64,000 bases of DNA from NCBI RefSeq assembly GCF_023074835.1, contig NZ_JALLGW010000001.1:930001-994000 (forward strand), in the 5' to 3' direction. The stretch comes from Halomarina salina. GTDB lineage: Archaea; Halobacteriota; Halobacteria; Halobacteriales; Haloarculaceae. The position numbers and the translations under genes are program-made. Below the pieces are notes generated by a model that did not search any database, was not told the DNA's origin, and saw only the letters and a list, made by a program, of their open reading frames with translations. How positions within the stretch are numbered: position 1 is the stretch's first letter; each line of letters starts with the position of its first letter. Shown here in pieces: positions 1-8,387 of this stretch.

Positions 1-149
1 TTCGCGATACGGTCCACGGTGAGCGGCTCCGAAGACTCCGCGAGCAGCCTGAACACGCCTCTGTCGAGCGACCTGAGTCCGAGCATACAGTCGAGGAGAC
101 CCTCACAGTCCCGTTCGTCCCGGAGTTGCTCCTGTACGGCCTCTGGCAT
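1..149 (-). CDS. HTH transcriptional regulator, TrmB/winged-helix type (partial, C-terminus outside window)
   Basis: The reverse strand reads ATG at 149-147 and stays open to the window edge, giving 49 residues that begin MPEAVQEQLRDERDCEGLL and continue through a Leu/Arg-rich helix to SSEPLTVDRIA. The pattern of a short CEGLL...LDRGVF helix followed by a EPLTVDRIA helix matches the start of haloarchaeal winged-helix regulators of the TrmB-like group, in which the wing and recognition helix follow immediately. It is divergent from the flavoprotein gene at 366 across a 216-bp gap, so it may regulate that gene. The effector and the full domain structure cannot be seen because the gene runs off the window. 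Confidence 0.6.
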   Translation of the reverse strand, partial: MPEAVQEQLRDERDCEGLLDCMLGLRSLDRGVFRLLAESSEPLTVDRIA

Positions 150-330
150 TGGTATCGGGAGTTGGTGCTGCTGCCGGATAACGTTTGCACACCCAGTGCA
201 CACTTCTCGCAGTCCCGGAACGCTGACCGGTAGCTTGGCGAACTGCGACCAAGCCAGCTTTCGAACAGAACTGGTCCTAGACTCCGACACTGCCGCCCAC
301 TCCGTTCACCGTCGCTCGCCGCCGCGGGCG

Positions 331-342
331 ACAACCTTATCG
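331..342 (+). promoter_or_regulatory. TATA-like element for the 366 flavoprotein gene
   Basis: An AT-enriched stretch (core ccttatcg) sits about 27 nt before the ATG at 366, the spacing expected for a leaderless haloarchaeal transcript. The rest of the 150-365 gap shows nothing recognisable. Confidence 0.4.
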
Positions 343-365
343 CTGGCATCCTCCTTGCAGTAGCT

Positions 366-1307
366 ATGCAAACAACTGGTGAGAGTGAGGTGGAGTGCGA
401 CGTGCTCGTCATCGGCGGCGGGCCTGCGGGCCTGAGTGCGGCCCTCCAGTTGGGGCGCTCGCTCCGCAGCGTCCTGGTCTGCGACGACGGCGAACCCCGT
501 AACGGCCCAGCAGCCGAAGCACACGGGTATCTGACGAGGGACGGTATCCCGCCGGAGGAACTCCGTCGTCTCGGTCGTGAGGAGGTGGCGGGATACGGGG
601 CCGAGTTCCGAGACGCGCAGGTGACGGGTGTCACCACAGCCGAAGACGGGTTCACGAGTACCCTCGATACCGACGAGACCGTCACGAGTCGAAAGGTCGT
701 ACTCGCGACCGGTGTCACCGATGTGCTCCCCGAGACCGACGGGTTCGAGGAGCTGTGGGGCAACGGCGTGTATCACTGTCCCTACTGTCACGGCTACGAG
801 GTTCGGGGAGAACCGCTCGGCGTCCTCGTTACGGCTCCAGAGCAACTCGAACATACGACGCTCATCTACAACCTGAGTACGGACCTCGTCGTGTTCACCG
901 ACGGGCACGACGTCTTCGACGAGGAATCACGGTCCGCGTTCGTCGAACGGGGAATCGAGATCGAAGACGAACCGATCACCGCACTCGTCGGGTCGGATGG
1001 TGGCCTCGAGCGCATCACGCTCGCGGATGGGCGTGAGGTCGCTCGCCACGCCCTCTTCTACGGCCCACCGATGCGACAGCACAGCGAGCTAGCCGAACGG
1101 CTCGGTCTGGAGATCGACCAGTTCGGACTGGTCGACACGACGCGGACCGACCACGGGTTCGGATTCACGTCGGTCGATGGCCTCTTCGTCGCCGGCGACG
1201 CCGCCAGCGGCTCTCCTGCCTCCATACCGTCCGCCGTCGCCGAAGGACACACGGTCGGCGCGACCGTCAACATGGAACTGTCCAGAGAGGACTTCGAGGC
1301 GGGGTGA
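366..1307 (+). CDS. Thioredoxin-reductase-like FAD/NAD(P) oxidoreductase
   Basis: 313 residues. The N-terminal Rossmann motif VLVIGGGPAGLSAAL (about residues 13-27) binds FAD, a redox pair C138-P-Y-C141 lies in the YHCPYCHGYE context typical of the thioredoxin reductase fold, and the C-terminal FAD motif is LFVAGDAASG. In the middle domain the usual GxGxxA NADPH loop is not evident (the stretch reads LGVLVTAPEQLEH), so this may be a TrxR-like flavoprotein with a different electron donor rather than a classical TrxB. The stop overlaps the GTG of the next gene by 4 nt, so the methyltransferase is co-translated. The divergent HTH gene at 1-149 is a plausible regulator. The family is clear; the substrate is not. 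Confidence 0.85.
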   Translation: MQTTGESEVECDVLVIGGGPAGLSAALQLGRSLRSVLVCDDGEPRNGPAAEAHGYLTRDGIPPEELRRLGREEVAGYGAEFRDAQVTGVTTAEDGFTSTLDTDETVTSRKVVLATGVTDVLPETDGFEELWGNGVYHCPYCHGYEVRGEPLGVLVTAPEQLEHTTLIYNLSTDLVVFTDGHDVFDEESRSAFVERGIEIEDEPITALVGSDGGLERITLADGREVARHALFYGPPMRQHSELAERLGLEIDQFGLVDTTRTDHGFGFTSVDGLFVAGDAASGSPASIPSAVAEGHTVGATVNMELSREDFEAG

Positions 1308-1975
1308 TCGTAGTGGACGAATCCCTTCGGGACCTCGCCGATCGCTTCTCGCAGGTCGCCGACCGGTACGACGACGAACACGTCAGTGACGAGAAGCCGG
1401 TCTACGACGCGTGCGCCTCGTTCGTCGTCGAACACGCCGACCCCCGCCCCGACGACGTGGTCCTCGACCTCGGAACGGGGACGGGCCTGATCGCACTCGC
1501 GCTGGCAGAGGACGCCGGCCACGTCGTCGGACGCGACATCAGTGACGGGATGATCGAGCAGGCGCGGTCGAAGGCCGCCGACAGCGGTCTCGTGAACGTG
1601 GAGTTCGGCTACGGCGAGTTCCGCGATTCGCACTACGACGGTGAGGTAGACATCGTGGTCTCGAACTTCGCTCTGCACCACCTTCCGGACGAGGAGAAAC
1701 GCGAGGCGATCGAGGCCATCGCCGACCTCGCTCCCCGGAGATTCGTCCTCGGCGACGCGATGTTCTTCGGCTCGTCCGACCCCGAAGAACCGCTCTTCGG
1801 TCACGGGGTCGATGCGGCGACGGCCGGGACGCTCGTGGACGTGCTCACCGACGTCGGCTTCGTGGTTACGGCAGTCGAACGCGTACACGACCAGGTGGGT
1901 GTCCTGGTTGCCGAACGGCCTGTCGACGATTCGGAGACGGGGTCTCTCTTCGCAGAGTCACCCGCCGAGAAGTAG
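1304..1975 (+). CDS. Class I SAM-dependent methyltransferase
   Basis: 223 residues from a GTG that overlaps the previous stop as GTGA. Motif I VLDLGTGTGLIALAL (about residues 48-62) and the acidic residue after strand 2 (GRDISDGMIEQAR) define a class I Rossmann methyltransferase, and NFALHHLPDE is the post-motif often seen in ubiquinone- and small-molecule-type methyltransferases. The substrate is unknown. Coupling to the flavoprotein suggests both act in the same redox, thiol or detoxification response, but that is inference. An alternative in-frame GTG at 1313 would shorten it by three residues. Confidence 0.8.
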   Translation: MIVVDESLRDLADRFSQVADRYDDEHVSDEKPVYDACASFVVEHADPRPDDVVLDLGTGTGLIALALAEDAGHVVGRDISDGMIEQARSKAADSGLVNVEFGYGEFRDSHYDGEVDIVVSNFALHHLPDEEKREAIEAIADLAPRRFVLGDAMFFGSSDPEEPLFGHGVDAATAGTLVDVLTDVGFVVTAVERVHDQVGVLVAERPVDDSETGSLFAESPAEK

Positions 1976-2053
1976 GGTGCTTCGCTAGCTGTCACACTCT
2001 CGGACACTCACAGTCGCCATCTCCGGGACGTCGTCGGTCCGAGCCAGTGGTGT

Positions 2054-2317
2054 TCAGGCGCGGACGGTCCGGAGCGTCGGCAGGAACCGGTCGGTGGCGA
2101 CGAGGTACGCCCCGCCGAGGAGGACGGCCCCGAGGCCCGCCATCCAGAGGCCCAGCGTCGTGTCGGCCGGGAACGTCGAGAGGCCGGCGCGTTCGACGAG
2201 GATGCCGCCCGTCGTCAGTAGCGTCGTGATGAGACCGTAGGCGACGACCCAGAACAGGTCGAGCAACGGTTCGAGTGCGAGGTCGCTCACGCTGGCCTCT
2301 CGCCCGTGGACCGACAT
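2054..2317 (-). CDS. Small two-helix membrane protein, function unknown
   Basis: 87 residues from the ATG at 2317. Two hydrophobic segments are evident (about residues 17-37 and 52-72), separated by a short loop, and a basic C-terminus (RFLPTLRTVRA) follows. No catalytic motif is visible. The reading frame stays open upstream to 2509, but that extension overlaps the divergent gene at 2387 and has an arginine-rich composition, so the internal ATG is preferred. It is divergent from the small membrane protein at 2387. Confidence 0.6.
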   Translation of the reverse strand: MSVHGREASVSDLALEPLLDLFWVVAYGLITTLLTTGGILVERAGLSTFPADTTLGLWMAGLGAVLLGGAYLVATDRFLPTLRTVRA

Positions 2318-2386
2318 GAGCTTTCCGTGTTGGTGTGACAGCACGTGACTCGTAACGCTTTCTACGGTCCACGGGTAGGCCGGTAT

Positions 2387-2599
2387 ATGGGACGTTACGG
2401 TTCGCTCAACTACCCCCTGCTCACGAAGGGCGGGTTCGGACTCGGTGTGGCGATGTTCGTCGTCGGTGCCATCGGCGCGACGATGGTCCACGGTCCGTCG
2501 ACGGCGCACACGCTGCTCGTCGACATGGAGGCGCTCGGCATCCTCGTCGGCCTGTTCTCGCCGTTCGTGTTCGGCATCCTCCTCCCGCTGACGGAGTGA
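2387..2599 (+). CDS. Small membrane protein of a conserved haloarchaeal type
   Basis: 70 residues starting MGRYGSLNYPLLTK, followed by two hydrophobic segments (about residues 16-34 and 45-66). The MGRYGxLxYP opening is one I associate with a widespread haloarchaeal family of unknown function; I cannot confirm a family number. The frame extends upstream to a GTG at 2345, but the conserved opening favours the ATG at 2387. It is divergent from the membrane gene ending at 2317, with only 69 bp between the two starts. Confidence 0.6.
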   Translation: MGRYGSLNYPLLTKGGFGLGVAMFVVGAIGATMVHGPSTAHTLLVDMEALGILVGLFSPFVFGILLPLTE

Positions 2600-2652
2600 G
2601 GCGTCGGAGGTCGACCCGACCGCCTTTCCCCTCGTGAGCCGTCGCCGTACTC

Positions 2653-3333
2653 GTGCCCCGATTCCCCGATTCGGAGGACCGCCTCCCGCTGGCCGAGGAC
2701 TGCCGGCGCTGCCCGGCGCTCGCCGCCGCCCGCGAGCGCATCTGCTGGGGCGCTGGCCCCCGCGACGCCGCGCTGGTCGTCGTCGGTGAAGCGCCCGCCG
2801 CCGGGAGTCCCGACGCCGAGCGCTGGCGGGGCGGCAACTGGACCGGGATGGCCTACACCGGCCAGCGTTCGGGACGGAAGATACGCACGATGGTCGAGGA
2901 ACTGGGCCACGAGGCGTACTACACCAACGCGGTCAAGTGCTTCCCGAGCGCCGCCATCCCCCACGACGACCCCGAGGCGGCCGCCGACCTCGACTGCCCG
3001 ACCCACGAGACGGACAACCGCGAACCCCACCCCGAGGAGCGGGCGAACTGCCGCCCGTTCCTCCGCGAGGAACTCGACCGTATCGCGCCCGACTGCGTGC
3101 TGGCGACCGGGAAGCACGCCACGCAGTCGCTGCTCGCCGTCGAGGGCCGGACCGTCGACGGGTTCCTCGACCTCGTGTTGACGGTACAGGAGTGCCCGAC
3201 GCTCGGCGTGCCCGTCCTCCCGATTCTGCACCCGTCCTACCAGGAGGTCTGGATGGGACGGCTCGGCTACGACCGCGAGTCGTACCTCGCCGCCATCGGC
3301 GAGGCACTCGCGGCGCTCGGGATTCACAGTTAA
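2653..3333 (+). CDS. Uracil-DNA glycosylase, iron-sulfur (family 4/5-like)
   Basis: 226 residues from a GTG. It excises uracil from DNA in base excision repair. The VVVGEAPAAGS motif (about residues 42-52) is the catalytic and water-activating loop, and ILHPSY (H193) is the C-terminal uracil-binding motif. Four candidate 4Fe-4S cysteines are C17, C20, C96 (in NAVKCFP) and C133. In canonical family 4 enzymes the last two cysteines are about 16 residues apart; here they are 37 apart, with an acidic and polar insertion between them that also holds C115. The flanking genes are functionally unrelated, and the next start lies 24 bp after the stop. Confidence 0.85.
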   Translation: MPRFPDSEDRLPLAEDCRRCPALAAARERICWGAGPRDAALVVVGEAPAAGSPDAERWRGGNWTGMAYTGQRSGRKIRTMVEELGHEAYYTNAVKCFPSAAIPHDDPEAAADLDCPTHETDNREPHPEERANCRPFLREELDRIAPDCVLATGKHATQSLLAVEGRTVDGFLDLVLTVQECPTLGVPVLPILHPSYQEVWMGRLGYDRESYLAAIGEALAALGIHS

Positions 3334-3357
3334 CTCGTCGGGTTTCGTGGCTCGGGC

Positions 3358-3819
3358 ATGGACCTCTCCGCGCTCGCCGACCCCGGCGTGACCGGGACGC
3401 GCGAGTTCACCGTCGAACGCCGCCACACGACGACCGTCTTCGGCGAGCAGACGGACCCGCCCGGCCTCCCCGCCGCGGCGGACTCGACGGCCGACGAGCA
3501 CCTCCACGTCCTCGGGACGCCCCACCTGGTCGCGGCCTGCGAGTTCACCGGCCGGGAGTCGCTGCACGGTCACCTCCCCGAGGGGACGGGGACGGTCGGC
3601 GAACGCGTCGACGTGACCCACCGCCGGGCCGCCCCGGAGGGGACGCGGCTTCGAGTGGAGACGGTCGTCACGTCGACGGACGGCCCGACGGTCCACCTCG
3701 ACGCGACCGTCTCGCGCGTGCCCGACGGGACGGAGCGCGGTGCCCCGGAGACGGTCGGCGAGGCGGCGATGACGTTCCGGGTCGTCGAGCGAGCGCGGTT
3801 CCGCGACGCCCTGAAGTGA
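3358..3819 (+). CDS. Hotdog-fold thioesterase, FlK-like
   Basis: 153 residues. The order TVFGEQ, then TPHLVAACEFTGRESL as the central helix, then TVGERVDVTHRRAAPEGTRL as the following strands, is the layout of FlK-like (fluoroacetyl-CoA thioesterase-type) single-hotdog proteins, which hydrolyse small acyl-CoA esters. The Thr/Glu/His triad of FlK could correspond to residues in the TPHL...CE...H region, but I cannot align it exactly. It lies directly downstream of the uracil-DNA glycosylase and may be co-transcribed with it. Physiological substrate unknown. Confidence 0.65.
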   Translation: MDLSALADPGVTGTREFTVERRHTTTVFGEQTDPPGLPAAADSTADEHLHVLGTPHLVAACEFTGRESLHGHLPEGTGTVGERVDVTHRRAAPEGTRLRVETVVTSTDGPTVHLDATVSRVPDGTERGAPETVGEAAMTFRVVERARFRDALK

Positions 3820-3910
3820 AGGAACGGGACCCCCACGCGGAACGGGGCGACGAGTCTGGAGGCGTCGACTCGGGGACAACCGCTACCCGCCTGGCGTGCG
3901 AACCGGGACC

Positions 3911-4774
3911 ATGGACACGAGCGAGCAGTTGTACGAGCAGGACGCGACCGGGTGGCGACGCGGCCTGTACGACGACGTGAAGCGGACGTTCCGCGCGCCC
4001 ATCGTCAACTGGATATTCAGGACCGCGGTGGCGAACGCTCCCGCGTTCACCCGCTACGCGTGGGGCCAGGTGAAGCCGCTGTTCGAGACCCGCGGGTTCG
4101 CCCGCGTCTCGGTGCGCTACCGCGACGCCGTCCGTTCGTCGCTCGACCTCCCGACGTACCGCCGGGCGGAGACGGGCGTCTCGCCCGCCGAGTTCGCCGA
4201 ACTCCGGGGACAGCTCGCCACCTTCGACGTGGTCGCGCCGCGACTCGCGGTCCTGTTCGAGACGATGGACCGCGCGCTCCACGCCGACCACGACCCGACG
4301 CCGACCGACGAGCGGTGGGCGACCCGGCCGTACCCTGACTGGCTGGACCGCGAGCGCGGGTCGCCGCCGACGATGGTCGACACTCCGCCCGAGGACCTCG
4401 CCGAGACGGTCGACTCGCTCCGGGCGTTCCACGGGTTCGAGGGCGATCTGCCGAGCATCTACCGCTGTCTCGCGCAGTGGCCGACGTTCCTCGACACGCT
4501 CTGGACGGACCTCGAACCGGTGTTCGAGGGCGACGGGTTCGACGAGGCCTGCGAGCGGTCGAGCGAGGTGGTCGACGAGTTCGTCTCGAACGCGCCCTAC
4601 CGACCGCGACTCGCCCCCGACGACCTCCGCGCGCTGGGGATGGGCGACGACGCCATCGAGGGCGTCCAGGGGCTGTTCCGGCAGTTCAACACCGGGCCGG
4701 TCGAGACGGTGCTGCCCGCCCTCCCGGCGCTGGCGGCGACCGTCGACGCGTCCGGCGAGCGGTCGCTGGGGTAG
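3911..4774 (+). CDS. DehI-like halocarboxylic acid dehalogenase family protein
   Basis: 287 residues from the ATG at 3911. DehI-type 2-haloacid dehalogenases consist of two tandem all-helical repeats, and that architecture is visible here: residues about 38-74 (TAVANAPAFTRYAWGQVKPL, then FETRGF) and about 184-220 (YRCLAQWPTFLDTLWTDLEP, then FEGDGF) share the same spacing and the W-x-x-x-x-P-(L/V)-F-E signature. Haloarchaea commonly carry such proteins with no proven dehalogenase activity, so the biochemical role is uncertain. An in-frame codon at 3896 would add five residues; the ATG is preferred. Confidence 0.7.
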   Translation: MDTSEQLYEQDATGWRRGLYDDVKRTFRAPIVNWIFRTAVANAPAFTRYAWGQVKPLFETRGFARVSVRYRDAVRSSLDLPTYRRAETGVSPAEFAELRGQLATFDVVAPRLAVLFETMDRALHADHDPTPTDERWATRPYPDWLDRERGSPPTMVDTPPEDLAETVDSLRAFHGFEGDLPSIYRCLAQWPTFLDTLWTDLEPVFEGDGFDEACERSSEVVDEFVSNAPYRPRLAPDDLRALGMGDDAIEGVQGLFRQFNTGPVETVLPALPALAATVDASGERSLG

Positions 4775-4875
4775 CCAGCCCCGCCGTACCGCCTCTCCGC
4801 TCCAGCACCCCGAGAACCGTCCACGGCGTCGCCGCGAGAACAGGTTCTTGACGGTCCGGTCCGTGGGCCGACACG

Positions 4876-5676
4876 ATGTTCGCCCCGCTCCGTCGCACCC
4901 TCCGCGACCGCCTCGGCCTGCGCTCGGTCGCGAGCGCGCTGCTGTTCACCGTCTTCCTCGCGTGGCTGTTCGACCAGTCGTTCGGGAGCGCCGTCGAGTC
5001 GGCCGCCGCCGCGGCGCTGGTCGGCGGGTCCGGCCTCGTCGCCGACGCCTACGGCCTCCGCGACGAGGTCCGGGGACTCGGCTTCGGCGTGTACGTGTTC
5101 GTCGCCGGCGTCGCCCTGGCGCTGCTCGACCCGACGCCCTACGTCGGCGAGGCGTTCGCCGTCGTGGGAGCGTGGCTCCTCCTCGACAACGTCCAGACGC
5201 TCCGCCACGACGGCGTCGCGGAACCGGAGCGCGAACCGGCCGACGGCGAGGAGGTGTACCGCCAGTACCTCGCACAGCGCATCCGCGACCGACTCGACGA
5301 GCGGCCGCACACCCGCCGGGAACTCCGGGAGGCGTTCGAGGAGACGCCCGACGCGGTCGACGAGGCGCTGGCACTCCTCGAAGAGCGCGGTCTCGTCGAC
5401 CGCGAGGGCAGCGAGTTCCGCACCCGCGAGCGGCAGTCCCGCGGACCGGTCGGTCGCGCCCTCGCGCGACTCGCCCGCCCGTTGACGCTCGAACTCCGGG
5501 ACGACGGCGACCGGTCGGCCGTCGGCGACGTCCCGCCGACGGGGAGCCGAGTCGCAGATCGGACGACACCCGACCGGTCTGCCCAGCGAGACCGACCGGA
5601 CCGGTCTGGCCGACCCGGCGACGCCTCGAACTCGCGACGCGACGCCGACGTGGAACGCTCGTCGTCGGGTCGGTAG
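4876..5676 (+). CDS. Membrane protein with C-terminal winged-helix-like domain, unknown function
   Basis: 266 residues. The N-terminal 110 residues contain three to four hydrophobic segments (about 17-33, 40-58, 70-86, 92-106). They are followed by a soluble stretch (about 128-185) that reads like a winged helix: RDRLDERPHTRRELREAF, then DEALALLEERGLVDREGSEF. The last 60 residues are low-complexity, rich in Asp, Arg and Ser. A membrane-anchored HTH protein could couple a surface or membrane signal to transcription, but no sensor motif is visible. I do not recognise the family. Confidence 0.6.
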   Translation: MFAPLRRTLRDRLGLRSVASALLFTVFLAWLFDQSFGSAVESAAAAALVGGSGLVADAYGLRDEVRGLGFGVYVFVAGVALALLDPTPYVGEAFAVVGAWLLLDNVQTLRHDGVAEPEREPADGEEVYRQYLAQRIRDRLDERPHTRRELREAFEETPDAVDEALALLEERGLVDREGSEFRTRERQSRGPVGRALARLARPLTLELRDDGDRSAVGDVPPTGSRVADRTTPDRSAQRDRPDRSGRPGDASNSRRDADVERSSSGR

Positions 5677-5794
5677 CGCACCGACGGTCACCTGTCTTCG
5701 GCCGGTCGCCGAGCGACGCGGTCGATCCTCGACGGTCGGCCCACGTCGGTCCACGGCGGCCAGTCGTGGGGCAGCCCTCGCCCGGAAAGAAGAG

Positions 5795-5802
5795 GATTTT
5801 AC
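5795..5802 (+). promoter_or_regulatory. TATA-like element for the J-domain ferredoxin
   Basis: The stretch attttacg lies about 28 nt before the GTG at 5827, consistent with a leaderless transcript and supporting that start. Confidence 0.5.
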
Positions 5803-5826
5803 GCGCGGAACCCCCTAGCCACGCAC

Positions 5827-6540
5827 GTGGACTCCCCGTTCGAGGTGCTCGACATCGACTCGGAAGCGAGCGACGCCGAGGTCGAGCGGGCGTACCGCCG
5901 CCGGGTGCTGGAGGCCCACCCCGACCACGGTGGCTCGGCCCGCGAGTTCCAGCAGGTCCGAGCGGCGTACGAGACGCTCCAGCGGAAGGGTATCGAGGGC
6001 GTCGACGCCGCCGAACTGGACGGCGACGGTGAGTCGCCCGACGCCGACGGCTCCGACAGCCCAGACGAGGCCGACTCGGGAACGGAGAGCGACGCCGAGG
6101 CCGACCCAGAGCCCGAGGGTGCCCGCGTCGAGTACCTCGACTACCAGGCGCTCGCGGACCGCGGGTGGGAGCTGACCGACGAGGACCTGTTCGAGAAGGC
6201 GGCCGAGGCGGACCTCTCGCCGTCGGCGTACGGGACGTTCGTTGCACCGCCACACGACTCGCTGCTCGAAGCCGCCGAGGAGAACGACCTCACGTGGCCC
6301 TACGCCTGTCGCGGCGGGGCGTGTTCGAACTGCGCCGTCGCCGTCGTCGAGGGGGAGATGTCGATGCCGAACGACCACATCCTCCCCGAGAAGTGGCTCG
6401 ACCGCGGGATTCGCCTCTCCTGTCTCGGCGCGCCCATCTCCGACGGGATGAAGGTCGTGTTCAACGTCAAGCACCTGCCCGGACTCGACGACCTGCGACT
6501 GCCCCCCAGCACGTTCGACAAGGCGCGACTCAACGACTGA
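5827..6540 (+). CDS. fer: 2Fe-2S ferredoxin with N-terminal J-domain
   Basis: 237 residues from a GTG. Residues 1-55 form a J-domain with the HPD motif at 31-33. An acidic Asp/Ser/Glu linker spans about 60-98. Residues about 104-237 are a plant-type 2Fe-2S ferredoxin with cluster ligands C161, C166, C169 and C199 (CRGGACSNC and LSCLG). The ferredoxin half matches the soluble haloarchaeal ferredoxin that accepts electrons from 2-oxoacid oxidoreductases, including its acidic inserted segment before the cluster. The J-domain fusion is seen in some haloarchaeal paralogues and suggests a link to an Hsp70 partner or cluster delivery, which is inference. A clear TATA lies 28 nt upstream. Confidence 0.85.
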   Translation: MDSPFEVLDIDSEASDAEVERAYRRRVLEAHPDHGGSAREFQQVRAAYETLQRKGIEGVDAAELDGDGESPDADGSDSPDEADSGTESDAEADPEPEGARVEYLDYQALADRGWELTDEDLFEKAAEADLSPSAYGTFVAPPHDSLLEAAEENDLTWPYACRGGACSNCAVAVVEGEMSMPNDHILPEKWLDRGIRLSCLGAPISDGMKVVFNVKHLPGLDDLRLPPSTFDKARLND

Positions 6541-6603
6541 CGCTCTCGACCGGGGCGAGTCGCCGAGGTGCCCGACTGCTCCCACCGCTCGGTCCGGTCC
6601 GTT

Positions 6604-6876
6604 CTACCGCTGGTCCCACCGCTCGGCGACCTGTCGGGCGGAGAGGGCGAGGTCCGACTCCTCTTCGACGTACTGCGAGAAGAGGTAGAGGCCGGCGAGT
6701 ACGGCGCCGATACCGACGACGGTGGTCACCCCCGACAGTATCAGGCCGACGGGGAGAGACCCGCCCGCTCCCAGGACGTGCTCCGGGACCAGCAGTCCGG
6801 CGCTCCCGGACGCGATGAACCACAGACCGAGCAGCAACAGCCCGCGGGAGAGCCAGTCGTAGCGAGTCCAACTCAT
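6604..6876 (-). CDS. Small membrane protein, unknown function
   Basis: 90 residues with two hydrophobic segments (about 9-29 and 41-66) and an acidic/amphipathic C-terminal tail (EEESDLALSARQVAERWDQR). No recognisable enzymatic motif. It is convergent with the ferredoxin gene and separated from the MFS gene downstream of its start by a 181-bp region in which I see nothing. Topology is inferred from hydrophobicity only. Confidence 0.55.
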   Translation of the reverse strand: MSWTRYDWLSRGLLLLGLWFIASGSAGLLVPEHVLGAGGSLPVGLILSGVTTVVGIGAVLAGLYLFSQYVEEESDLALSARQVAERWDQR

Positions 6877-7057
6877 ACGACAGACGTTCTCTGCTGTGGA
6901 TAAGTCCGACCCGTCTACTCAGCTAGCGCGAACCGGTCCGGGAGGCTATCTATCGAAACGCCGCGGTGTTCGTCGGGTGCCCGCAGGGTACTCGCCGACT
7001 GCTCGTCGCGCGGCGGTCGGGGAGTCGCCGGTGACTCTCCGGAGCGACCGCTCCCGT

Positions 7058-8365
7058 TCAGTCGTCCGCGGCGACGGCACGCTCGTCGACGCCGCTACCG
7101 GTCCTGACGTGGAGGTACGCCGCGCAGGCGACGGCGACGAGGCCCGTCGCCGTGGCGAGGCCGAACGCGACGCGGTACCCGGTGACCGTGTAGACCCGAG
7201 CGCCGTCGAGCGTCCGGCCGGTCCAGTAGGTGTCGAGGACCACACCCATCACGGCCGGGAAGACGGCGGCCCCGAAGTAGCCGAGACTGTTGACGGTGCC
7301 CGTGACGGTGCCGCTGGCGCTCGCGGCGTGGCGCTCCTTGGCGACGGTGTAGGCGAGGACGCCGCCGCCGTTGGAGAACATCGCGAGGAACAGCAACACG
7401 CCGAACAGCGCCAGCGGCGGCGTGACGGACAGGAACACCGCCCCGTACGACACCGTGAACAGCACCGTCGCGGCGAGGATGAGTTCGGTCCGGCGGCCCA
7501 GGCGGTCCGAGAGCGTCCCGAAGACGGGCGGTCCCAGCAGGAAGCCGACGTTCCCGAGGAGGACGTACGTCGAGGCGGTGGTGACGGAGGTGCCGTAGAC
7601 GTCGGCGACGTACGGGACGCCCCAGAGACCGAGGACGGTGAAGTTGGTCCCGATGAGGAAGAAGAGCATGAGGCCCATCACCCACGTTTCGCGGTCCCGG
7701 AGGACGTGGCGGACGTTCCGCCAGACCGTCGAGAGGTCGACGCTGCGGTGGGGGGCGGTGGCTCCCTCGACGGCCGCGAACCCCGCTTTCTGGGGACTGT
7801 CGCGGACGAGCACGTAGATGGCGACGGCGAGTGCCCCGCCGACGGCGGCGGTGGCGAGCAGCGACTCGCGCCACCCGGCGGCGGTCACGGCGAGCGCCAG
7901 CGGCGTCGTCGCCAGCACGCCGCCGAGACCGGCCGCGGCGACGGTCCACCCGGTCATCGTCGCGAACTGGTCGGTACGGAACCAGTTCGCACAGAACCGC
8001 AGGATGGCGATGTAACAGACGCTTCCCCCGAGACCGACGAGCGCGCGGCCGACGAACCCCAGGAGCAGCGACTCCGCGAGTGCGAACCCGACGACGCCGA
8101 CGCTCATCACCCCCACTCCGACGGCGGCGACCCGGCGCGTCCCGACTCGGTCGGCGAGGACGCCAGCGGGCAACTGGAGGGGTGCGTAGATGTAGAAGAA
8201 GGAGGCGTGGAGCAGGCCGAGTTCGGCGGCGCTGGTGTCGAACGCGCGGTTGAGGCTGTCGGCGAGCACCGCCGTCGAGACGCGGTGGAAGTTGACCAGC
8301 AGGAACCCACCTGCGAGCGTGACCCACAGCACCCACCGCCAGCGGTCGCGCGTTCGAAGGTCCAT
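7058..8365 (-). CDS. Major facilitator superfamily transporter
   Basis: 435 residues with about 12 hydrophobic segments. The MFS motif A between helices 2 and 3 reads GVLADRVGTRRVAAVG, with a second copy in the C-terminal half (GTLSDRLGRRTELILA), so both six-helix halves are intact. The N-terminus (RDRWRWVLWVTLAGGFLLVN) leads straight into helix 1. The family includes sugar-phosphate, organic acid and drug transporters. The substrate cannot be read from sequence, and neighbouring genes give no hint. A TATA-like actaatagg at 8388-8396 sits about 26 nt before the ATG. Confidence 0.85.
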   Translation of the reverse strand: MDLRTRDRWRWVLWVTLAGGFLLVNFHRVSTAVLADSLNRAFDTSAAELGLLHASFFYIYAPLQLPAGVLADRVGTRRVAAVGVGVMSVGVVGFALAESLLLGFVGRALVGLGGSVCYIAILRFCANWFRTDQFATMTGWTVAAAGLGGVLATTPLALAVTAAGWRESLLATAAVGGALAVAIYVLVRDSPQKAGFAAVEGATAPHRSVDLSTVWRNVRHVLRDRETWVMGLMLFFLIGTNFTVLGLWGVPYVADVYGTSVTTASTYVLLGNVGFLLGPPVFGTLSDRLGRRTELILAATVLFTVSYGAVFLSVTPPLALFGVLLFLAMFSNGGGVLAYTVAKERHAASASGTVTGTVNSLGYFGAAVFPAVMGVVLDTYWTGRTLDGARVYTVTGYRVAFGLATATGLVAVACAAYLHVRTGSGVDERAVAADD

Positions 8366-8387
8366 GCACTCCCGTCCCGCGGTGCGG

